NCBI GenBank assembly: GCA_041738295.1 | Contig: JBGSQC010000176.1 | Span: 1 to 37,841 of the forward strand | Direction: 5' to 3' | Source of the DNA: Zhengella sp041738295 | GTDB taxonomy: Bacteria; Pseudomonadota; Alphaproteobacteria; Rhizobiales; Rhizobiaceae | Length of the DNA stretch: 37,841 bases | Part shown: one piece after another, positions 31,761 through 37,841 of the stretch | Position numbering within the stretch: the stretch's first letter is position 1 | Layout: the number at the start of each line of letters is the position of its first letter | Notes under the pieces: generated by a model | Told to the model about the DNA's origin: nothing | Databases searched by the model: none | The model's input: the letters and a program-made list of their open reading frames with translations, nothing else | Program-made: the position numbers and the translations under genes

Positions 31761-34700
31761 TCAGGTTCGCAACACGCGGTAGATCGCCGGGATCACCAGC
31801 ACCGTCAGCGCCGTCGAAGACAGCAGGCCGAACAGCAGCGAGATCGCCAGCCCCTGGAAGATCGGGTCGGTCAGGATCACCGCCGCGCCGATCATCGCCG
31901 CAATGGCGGTGAGCAGGATCGGCTTGAAGCGGATCGCACCCGCTGCAATCAGGATTTCCGTCAGGCTGCGTTCGCGCATCCTCACGCCGGGTGCAAGGTC
32001 GTGCTCATGCTCTTCGGGTGCCACGATCGCCATGGCCGTCTCCGGCACTTCGTCATCCTCATGGCCCACTTCCACCATGCGCGGCGCATGCTTGATGAAG
32101 TCCACCAGCAGGATCGAGTTTCGGACAATGATGCCCGCCAGCGCGATGAAGCCGATCATCGAGGTGGCCGAGAACGGCGCGCCGAACAGCCAGTGGCCGC
32201 CCAGAATTCCGATGAAGGTCAGCGGGATCGGCGTCAGGATCACCAGAGGCACCTTGAACGAGCCGAACTGCGCCACGACGAGAATGTAGATGCCGAGCAG
32301 GGCCACGCCGAAGGCAGCACCCATGTCGCGGAAAGTGACCCAGGTCACTTCCCATTCGCCATCCCACAGCAGCGTGGAGACCGTCTCATCCTCGGGCTGG
32401 CCGTTGAGCGAGATCACCGGCTTTTCAAGGCCGGTCCAGTCCATCTTGTCCAGCGCTTCCTGCACGGCCAGCATGCCGTAAAGCGGCGCTTCATAGGCAC
32501 CGGCGAGCTCCGCCGTCACCATTTCGGCAAAGCGGCCATTGTGGCGGAACACCGGGAACGAGGCGCGTTCCTCTGTCACCTTGATGACATCACCCAGTTC
32601 CACCACGCCGCGATCACCCGGCAGCACATTGGCCGGGATCGGCGTCGACAGGAAGGCTTCGTCCAGCACGCGATCGCCCTTGGGACGCTCGACACGGATC
32701 GGCACCGGATGGCGGCCTTCACCCTTGTGCGAATAGCCGACCGTCTGGCCCGAATTCAGCAGCGAGATGGTGTTCAGCACGTCGCTTTCCTGGACCTTGA
32801 AGAATTCAAGGTCATCGGTCGAGATCGTGGTGCGCAGGCGGCGCGCAGGCTGGCCGTAGGAATTGTCGGTGTCGACCACGAAAGGCACGGACTTGAAGGC
32901 TTCTTCAACCCGGGCCGCCACCTTGCGGCGCGTTTCGGCGTCCGGACCATAGATTTCAGCCAGCAGCGTTGCCATCACCGGCGGGCCGGGCGGCGGTTCG
33001 ATCACCTTCAGGCTGGAGCCTTCCGGCACTGGGATCGCCGCAATGCGCGCGCGGATATCGAGCGCAATGTCATGGCTCGAACGCTCGCGCTCGGTCTTAT
33101 TGGTCAGGTTGATTGCCACATCGCCCATTTGCGGCTCGGCGCGCAGATAATAATGGCGCACCAGGCCGTTGAAGTTGAAGGGCGAGGCGGTGCCAGCATG
33201 GGTCTGCACCGACTTGACCTCGGGCAATTCCATCACGATGCGGGCGACCGACTGGGCAATCGCATCCGTGCTTTCGACAGCCGCACCTTCCGGCAGGTCG
33301 ATCACAACCGACAGCTCCGACTTGTTGTCGAAAGGCAGCAGCTTCACCGTCACGTCCTTGGTGTAAAACAGCGCAAGCGAGGCCAGCGTCATTACACCAA
33401 CGATGATCAGGAAAATCCAGCTCGACGCCTTTGAGGACAGGATCGGTTTGGCAACCGCCATGTACATGCGCCCCAGCACGCCGCCATGCTCATGCCCGCC
33501 ATGGGCCGCATGGGCAGGCGCATTGCCGGCCACTTTCAACATCAGCCACGGCGTCACCATCACGGCCACGAAGAAGGAAAAGATCATGGCCGCCGAAGCG
33601 TTGGCCGGGATCGGGCTCATGTAGGGGCCCATCATTCCGGACACGAACAGCATCGGCAGCAGCGCCGCCACCACCGTCAGCGTGGCAACGATGGTCGGGT
33701 TTCCGACTTCCGCCACCGCCTCGATGGCCGCGTCCTGCCGGGAGCGCCCGTCGCGCATGCCCCAGTGCCGGGCGATGTTCTCGATGACGACAATCGCGTC
33801 ATCGACCAGGATGCCGATGGAGAAGATCAGTGCAAACAGCGACACGCGGTTCAGCGTGTAGCCCATCAGCCGGGAGGCAAAGAGGGTAAGAAGGATCGTC
33901 ACTGGAATGACGATGGCCACCACCAACGCCTCGCGCCGCCCGATGGCCAGCCACACCAGCGCGATGATCGACACGGTGGCAAGGCCCAAATGATAAAGCA
34001 GTTCGTTGGCCTTCTCATTGGCCGTCTCGCCATAGTCGCGCGTCACTTCCACCGCCATGTCGTGCGGGATGAGCGAGCCTTCCAGCGTCTCCACCTTGTG
34101 CAGGATTTGCTCGGCCACCGTCACCGCGTTGGAACCGGCGCGCTTGGCCACCGCCAGCGTCACCGAGGGAACGCGCTGAATGCCGCCCTCGCCCTTGGTA
34201 ACCGTCGAAACCAGCAGGTCGACCGTGTCGGTCGCATAGGAAACATCTGCCACATCGCGGACATAGACCGGGCGGTTGTCGCGCGAGGTCAGCAGCAGAT
34301 TGCCGATCTCGACCGGCGAGCGCAGCGTTTCGCCAGCCGCGATCTGGATCTGGTCACCCTTGTCGCGCACGCGGCCGACCGGGAAAGCCGTGTTGGCGCC
34401 CTGCACCTTGCCGGCCAGCTGCTGCAGCGTGATGCCGTAAAGCGCAAGTCTGCGCGGATCCGGCGCGACGCGGATCATCTCGCCGGTTTCGCCGACCAGA
34501 TAGGTCAGCCCCACGTCGTTGATCTTGGAGAGTTCGGTGCGCAGCTCGCGCGCCACCCGCGTCAGGTCGTTGGGCGTGATGCGGTCGGCTGCTTCCGGCT
34601 TCGGCGACAGCGTCAGCGACACGATGGCGACATCATCGATGCCGCGCCCGACAATCAGAGGCTCGGGAATGCCGACCGGGATGCGGTCCATGTTGGCGCG

Positions 34701-35066
34701 CACCTTGTCGTGCACGCGCAGGATCGCCGCGTCCGACGGCGTGCCGGTGATGAAGCGCGCCGTCACCATCACCTGGTCGTCGGCGGTTTGCGAATAGACA
34801 TGCTCCACCCCGTCAATGCCCTTGACGATGGTTTCGAGCGGATCCGACACCAGCTTGACGGCGTCATCGGCCTTGAGGCCCGCCGCCTGGATGATGATGT
34901 CGACCATCGGCACGGAAATCTGCGGCTCTTCCTCACGCGGCAGCGTGATCAGCGCGAGCAGGCCGAAGGCGAAAGAGGCAATGAGGAACAGCGGCGTCAG
35001 AGGCGAGACGATGAACGCCTTCGTCAGCCCGCCGGCAATGCCCAGCGAATGCTTGATGCCGCTCAT
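31761..35066 (-). CDS. RND-family efflux permease
   Basis: The 1101-residue protein is an RND inner-membrane pump subunit of usual or slightly long size. It has an N-terminal helix and PREEEPQISVP, two large periplasmic parts, and about twelve helices. The proton-relay pair of Asp lies in FSIGILVDDAIVVIENIARH. Two His-rich cytoplasmic segments are unusual: HAAHGGHEHGG in the central loop (coded near 33482-33521) and EEHEHD near the C-terminus (coded near 31998-32020), the latter inside an insertion of about 35 residues. The family exports drugs, dyes, fatty acids or metals; the substrate is not clear. Its ATG overlaps the adaptor stop by four bases. Confidence 0.93.
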   Translation of the reverse strand: MSGIKHSLGIAGGLTKAFIVSPLTPLFLIASFAFGLLALITLPREEEPQISVPMVDIIIQAAGLKADDAVKLVSDPLETIVKGIDGVEHVYSQTADDQVMVTARFITGTPSDAAILRVHDKVRANMDRIPVGIPEPLIVGRGIDDVAIVSLTLSPKPEAADRITPNDLTRVARELRTELSKINDVGLTYLVGETGEMIRVAPDPRRLALYGITLQQLAGKVQGANTAFPVGRVRDKGDQIQIAAGETLRSPVEIGNLLLTSRDNRPVYVRDVADVSYATDTVDLLVSTVTKGEGGIQRVPSVTLAVAKRAGSNAVTVAEQILHKVETLEGSLIPHDMAVEVTRDYGETANEKANELLYHLGLATVSIIALVWLAIGRREALVVAIVIPVTILLTLFASRLMGYTLNRVSLFALIFSIGILVDDAIVVIENIARHWGMRDGRSRQDAAIEAVAEVGNPTIVATLTVVAALLPMLFVSGMMGPYMSPIPANASAAMIFSFFVAVMVTPWLMLKVAGNAPAHAAHGGHEHGGVLGRMYMAVAKPILSSKASSWIFLIIVGVMTLASLALFYTKDVTVKLLPFDNKSELSVVIDLPEGAAVESTDAIAQSVARIVMELPEVKSVQTHAGTASPFNFNGLVRHYYLRAEPQMGDVAINLTNKTERERSSHDIALDIRARIAAIPVPEGSSLKVIEPPPGPPVMATLLAEIYGPDAETRRKVAARVEEAFKSVPFVVDTDNSYGQPARRLRTTISTDDLEFFKVQESDVLNTISLLNSGQTVGYSHKGEGRHPVPIRVERPKGDRVLDEAFLSTPIPANVLPGDRGVVELGDVIKVTEERASFPVFRHNGRFAEMVTAELAGAYEAPLYGMLAVQEALDKMDWTGLEKPVISLNGQPEDETVSTLLWDGEWEVTWVTFRDMGAAFGVALLGIYILVVAQFGSFKVPLVILTPIPLTFIGILGGHWLFGAPFSATSMIGFIALAGIIVRNSILLVDFIKHAPRMVEVGHEDDEVPETAMAIVAPEEHEHDLAPGVRMRERSLTEILIAAGAIRFKPILLTAIAAMIGAAVILTDPIFQGLAISLLFGLLSSTALTVLVIPAIYRVLRT

Positions 35067-36025
35067 GGTGCGACCACCGTTTCACCGGCCAGAAGACCCG
35101 TGAGGATTTCCACATAGGTCTTGCCGTCACGAATGGTTTCTTCCCCGGTGACGACCGCGCGTTCGACCGCGACGCCGTTTTCGAGAACCGGAAGGAACTC
35201 GATGCCGGAACGGATGGTCACCGCATCGGCCGGCACCACCAGCGCCATGCGGCTGCCGACCGGCACCTCAACGAGGATGCGCGCATCGACGAATTCGGTC
35301 GACAGCTTTTCCACTTCCACATCGGCCACCACGCGGCCGTTCTCGATCTGTGGGTAGATCTTGGCAAGCTTTCCGGCAATTTTTTCGCCGCCGGTAGAAA
35401 TCTGGATCGGCGCGCCCTGCACCAGCGTTCCGGCATGGCGCTCGGGGATCGCAAGCCGCAGGAAGAAGCCGCCGCCGCCAATGGTGGCCACCGGCTCTCC
35501 GCCCATGATCACCGCGCCCTTGGTCACCGGCACGGTCAGCACACGGCCATCGGCCGGTGCCAGCACATCGCCTTCGACGCCCTGCTGCTCAATGACCTTG
35601 CGCTGGGCTTCAGTGGCGGCAATCTGGTTGACCACCACGTCAGCCGCTGTTTGCAGCTGGTCGAGGCGCTGCTTGGTGATCACACCCTTGGAAACCAGCG
35701 CCTCGGCGCGCTTCAACTCCGCATTGGCCGTATCAAGCTGCGAGGCAAGCGAGCGCAATTGCGCATCCTGTGCGGCGATCTGGAAGGCCAGCTTGTCATC
35801 GCGAACGGTCGCGATTTTCTCGCCGGCCTTCACCAGGGCACCTTCGGACACCGACAATTCCACCACGATGCCGCCGATGCGCGCCCGCGCAGCAACGGTG
35901 TCGCGGGCTTCCACCCTGCCATAGACGGCCTTCCATTCGGGAATGGAAACCGGCTCTGCCTTGAATTCAGCGGCAAGAGCACTGGAAGTGGCCAGCATCC
36001 CTGCCAGCAGGAGGAGAATGCGCAT
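35063..36025 (-). CDS. RND periplasmic adaptor (membrane fusion protein)
   Basis: The 320-residue protein has a signal peptide (about 1-19, ending SSALAA), a lipoyl/barrel-sandwich half (RIGGIVVELSVSEGALVKAGE), an alpha-hairpin coiled coil (about 80-150), the second lipoyl half (GDVLAPADGRVL), a beta-barrel and a membrane-proximal domain (VPADAVTIRSGIEFLPV). This is the standard order for an RND adaptor; it is a little shorter than AcrA. It should bridge the permease at 31761 to an outer-membrane channel, which is not encoded in the window. It follows the DUF2892 gene by 32 bases and overlaps the permease gene by four bases. Confidence 0.93.
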   Translation of the reverse strand: MRILLLLAGMLATSSALAAEFKAEPVSIPEWKAVYGRVEARDTVAARARIGGIVVELSVSEGALVKAGEKIATVRDDKLAFQIAAQDAQLRSLASQLDTANAELKRAEALVSKGVITKQRLDQLQTAADVVVNQIAATEAQRKVIEQQGVEGDVLAPADGRVLTVPVTKGAVIMGGEPVATIGGGGFFLRLAIPERHAGTLVQGAPIQISTGGEKIAGKLAKIYPQIENGRVVADVEVEKLSTEFVDARILVEVPVGSRMALVVPADAVTIRSGIEFLPVLENGVAVERAVVTGEETIRDGKTYVEILTGLLAGETVVAP

Positions 36026-36057
36026 TGTCTTGGTGTCCTGTCTGGGTCAGTGCGCGA

Positions 36058-36258
36058 TCAGAACGCGCAGCCGGGCTTGATTCCGAACATCTTGAAGATC
36101 ATCGCAGCCGGGCAGAAGCCGGTGAAGGCGGACTGTAGCATGTTCACACCGATGAAAACGGTGAACCACATGAAAAGCGGCGAGACATAAACGGTGAGCA
36201 CCACCGACAGCAGTGTCATGATGCCGGCGAAGGCGAGAACGGAACGGTCAAGCGTCAT
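36058..36258 (-). CDS. DUF2892 (YgaP-like) small inner-membrane protein
   Basis: The 66-residue protein starts MTLDRSVLAFAG, has two hydrophobic helices (GIMTLLSVVLTVYVSP and LFMWFTVFIGVNMLQSAF), and ends with FTGFCPAAMIFKMFGIKPGCAF. This matches DUF2892, the membrane part of the sulfurtransferase YgaP. The two Cys near the C-terminus are typical. A GAGGGG site precedes ATG 36258. It is the first gene of the RND operon, and a palindromic operator lies just upstream, a setting seen with ArsR/BigR-type regulation. Its function is not established; links with sulfide or persulfide handling are known for relatives. Confidence 0.9.
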   Translation of the reverse strand: MTLDRSVLAFAGIMTLLSVVLTVYVSPLFMWFTVFIGVNMLQSAFTGFCPAAMIFKMFGIKPGCAF

Positions 36259-36280
36259 GGGAATCCCCTCTGGTTGGACG

Positions 36281-36305
36281 ATACATGTCATATATTTGCA
36301 TGTAT
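36281..36305. promoter_or_regulatory. Palindromic operator upstream of the DUF2892-RND operon
   Basis: ATACATG (36281-36287) and CATGTAT (36299-36305) form perfect seven-bp arms around an AT-rich 11-base spacer (TCATATATTTG). The site lies 23 bases upstream of ATG 36258, where the promoter of the operon should be. ArsR-family repressors such as BigR bind AT-rich palindromes of this kind in front of DUF2892 genes. No regulator gene is seen beside it. Confidence 0.6.
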
Positions 36306-36365
36306 TCACATAATCAAGGGGAATCTTGACCGGTTTTGCACCACCAAGGTTGGGCAAAAAGGAAG

Positions 36366-36385
36366 GGCGGGCCTTCAGGCCTGCC
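36366..36385 (-). terminator. Terminator overlapping the CbiX-like gene stop
   Basis: GGCGGGCC (36366-36373) pairs with GGCCTGCC (36378-36385) with one mismatch around a four-base loop. On the minus strand it is followed by CTTCCTTTTTG. The stop codon at 36375-36377 lies in the hairpin loop. Confidence 0.65.
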
Positions 36386-37103
36386 GAAACCGGGAGGTAA
36401 TGATCCCTGCAACCAGTCCGATATCGGCTGCCGGGGAGACCACCCTGTCCTCGGGAAACCCTGTCTTTTCAAGGATTTCCGGAATGTCATCGCCACCGTG
36501 CAGCCCTTCCCCGGCAAACAGCGACACGAGCGCTGCACCCGCATCCAGCATTGCCACGGCATCATGGGCGAAGGGCGCTTCCTCGAGATAGCAGCAGTCA
36601 ACGGGCAAGCCGCCCGTGGCATGAGTGAGATGCGCGGCGAAGGCTTCGGCGGCCTTTCGCGAGCGATCATCCTTGCTTGAACCATGGGCAACGACAAGCA
36701 CGGATCCGGGCTTTTCGCCCGGCAACGCGAGGAGTTTTGCCGCCGTCGCCCTTGCCAGTTTGTCGCCGGTGCCAAGCGCCTCGAGCATGCGCCAGGTGTC
36801 GGCTAGGCCCTTGAGAACCGCTGGCAGCTTCTGCGTGACGAAATAGCCTTCGCTCATGAACAGCGGAAAGACCGTGAGGGGCACGCTGCGGTCAATGCCG
36901 CTCAGGGCAGAAGCGATGGACGGTTCACCGGACAGGACACCGTGGCGCACATCGGCCTGTGGCAGCAACTTTTGCACTTCCGACGCAATACCTGCCAGCC
37001 GGCGGTTGGTGCCCTCGCCGCCCCGCTCGCCATGGGCGGCGATCAGCAGAACCGGGCGCATATGAGCGCCCGCTTGCTTGTTGAGGTCATCTCTTGCGTC
37101 CAT
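36375..37103 (-). CDS. cbiX: CbiX/SirB-family chelatase-like protein
   Basis: The 242-residue protein has two related halves. Each starts with a chelatase-type strand: LLIAAHGERGGEGTNRRL and VLVVAHGSSKDDRSRKA. VTVFPLFMSEGYF-like and LEEAPFAHDAVAML segments occupy the expected metal-site regions. This matches the CbiX/sirohydrochlorin cobaltochelatase family, which inserts cobalt (or iron) into sirohydrochlorin. The first half has Glu-Arg after His-Gly instead of the more usual Ser, so the active site may use only one half. ATG 37103 has an AGGG site; a GTG at 37121 or an ATG at 37061 are alternatives. Cobalt chelation would suit an organism using corrinoid methyltransferases, though the gene is far from them. 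Confidence 0.8.
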   Translation of the reverse strand: MDARDDLNKQAGAHMRPVLLIAAHGERGGEGTNRRLAGIASEVQKLLPQADVRHGVLSGEPSIASALSGIDRSVPLTVFPLFMSEGYFVTQKLPAVLKGLADTWRMLEALGTGDKLARATAAKLLALPGEKPGSVLVVAHGSSKDDRSRKAAEAFAAHLTHATGGLPVDCCYLEEAPFAHDAVAMLDAGAALVSLFAGEGLHGGDDIPEILEKTGFPEDRVVSPAADIGLVAGIITSRFRQA

Positions 37104-37156
37104 GGTCCCTGCCCGGTTCACTCACCTGGCCAACCTAGGGCGAAGCCTGCGCCATG

Positions 37157-37841
37157 TCAGGAGCCGGAGACCGCCTTTTCGTACCACTCGACAATCAGCT
37201 TGCGCTCGGCTGCTTCCATTCCCGACAGATTGCCGGGCGGCATGGCATGGCTGCGCCCGGCATGCAGGTAGATTTCACGCGCGTGGCGCGCGATATCGGA
37301 GTCGCTTTCCAGCTTGACGCCCTTGGGTGCCAGCAGGATGCCTTCCCACACCGGCTCCTGCGCATGGCACATGGAGCAGCGCCCCTGCACCGTGTCACGC
37401 ACCGTCTCGAAGCCTTCCACCGAGGCGAAACGCTGTTCCACCGGCGACAGCGCAGTCTCTGCGGCCTCGTCGGAGCGCGGCACGGTCGACAGCCACATGA
37501 TCAGGATGAACAGGATGGCGGTTACCAGCCAGGTCCACGTCGGGTTGCCGGTGCGTGCATGGTTGGAGTTGAAATAATGGCGGATGGTGACACCCATCAG
37601 GAACACCAGCGCCGCGATGATCCAGTTGTATTCGGTGCCGAACGCCAGCGGATAATGGTTCGACAGCATCAGGAAGATGACCGGCAGCGTCAGATAGTTG
37701 TTGTGCGTGGAGCGCAGCTTGGCGATGCGGCCGAATTCCGGGTTTGGCGCGCGCCCGGCCTTCAGGTCCTCCACCACGATCTTCTGGTTCGGGATGATGA
37801 GGAAGAACACATTGGCCGACATGATGGTGGCGGTGAAGGCC
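37157..37841 (-). CDS. puuD: PuuD-type membrane urate hydroxylase, C-terminal part (5' end outside the window)
   Basis: The visible 227 codons (window edge at 37841) show several hydrophobic segments with FFLIIPNQKIVVEDLKAG, LRSTHNNYLTLPVIFLMLSNHYP and IRHYFNSNH, followed by a soluble C-terminal cytochrome c domain with CSMCH. This is the architecture of PuuD, a membrane-bound urate hydroxylase with a fused cytochrome c that converts urate to 5-hydroxyisourate and passes electrons to the respiratory chain. The reading frame continues to the window edge without a stop. The stop at 37157 lies 53 bases upstream of the CbiX-like start. Confidence 0.88.
   Translation of the reverse strand, partial: AFTATIMSANVFFLIIPNQKIVVEDLKAGRAPNPEFGRIAKLRSTHNNYLTLPVIFLMLSNHYPLAFGTEYNWIIAALVFLMGVTIRHYFNSNHARTGNPTWTWLVTAILFILIMWLSTVPRSDEAAETALSPVEQRFASVEGFETVRDTVQGRCSMCHAQEPVWEGILLAPKGVKLESDSDIARHAREIYLHAGRSHAMPPGNLSGMEAAERKLIVEWYEKAVSGS

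Noticed and set aside
31611..35117. Long plus-strand open frames opposite the RND pump genes
   Set aside because: The minus-strand RND permease and adaptor are unmistakable. The plus-strand products are His/Arg/Gln-rich with no family features.

Overview
The window is chromosomal DNA from an alphaproteobacterium, most likely of the order Hyphomicrobiales (Rhizobiales). This rests on gene content: ExoD, a GlxA/GbdR-type regulator, a dimethylglycine-dehydrogenase-like GcvT fusion, DUF1127- and DUF2892-type small proteins, PuuD, and rhizobial-style one-carbon genes, all with uniformly GC-rich coding. No insertion sequences, phage genes, rRNA, tRNA or CRISPR arrays were seen. All calls come from reading the sequence; no database search was run.

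Region 1 (1-9014) is a corrinoid-dependent demethylation locus. The first 31 codons of a leftward gene, probably an MttB-family methyltransferase, diverge from a rightward set: corrinoid protein, DUF1638 protein, ExoD, PF13769 protein, Cys-rich MTHFR C-terminal-type protein, MetF-like reductase, methyl-THF:corrinoid methyltransferase, a 2Fe-2S/ASKHA corrinoid-activating protein, and a zinc alcohol dehydrogenase. The likely flow is methylated amine, to methyl-corrinoid protein, to methyl-THF, to methylene-THF, with the ASKHA protein repairing oxidised cobalamin. A convergent entericidin-like lipoprotein gene sits inside the cluster.

Region 2 (9127-16957) holds two small exported proteins, a 0.7 kb regulatory stretch with clustered GTCGCA motifs, a short DUF1127-like protein, a GlxA/GbdR-like AraC-family regulator, a GGDEF-EAL membrane protein, and a dimethylglycine/sarcosine-dehydrogenase-like flavoprotein. 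The flavoprotein and regulator fit catabolism of betaine-type methylamines and may be linked to region 1.

Region 3 (17061-25321) is a tightly packed leftward cluster: HAD-UbiA fusion, DprE1-like FAD oxidase, ArnE/EmrE-like small transporter, extended SDR, class III aminotransferase, and two paralogous polytopic membrane proteins of glycosyltransferase-C appearance. It reads as a complete route for making, oxidising, flipping and transferring a polyprenyl-phosphate-linked pentose, related to mycobacterial decaprenylphosphoryl-arabinose synthesis. The aminotransferase suggests an amino or otherwise altered sugar. This is the strongest candidate for an undescribed system.

Region 4 (25509-37841) is leftward accessory and housekeeping content: a small exported protein, a DUF3772/MscS channel, a nitroreductase, an acyl-CoA synthetase, a lipoprotein with a possible LRAT/papain-like His-Cys pair, an RND pump operon (DUF2892, adaptor, permease) behind a palindromic operator-like site, a CbiX-like chelatase, and the C-terminal part of PuuD, which runs off the window.
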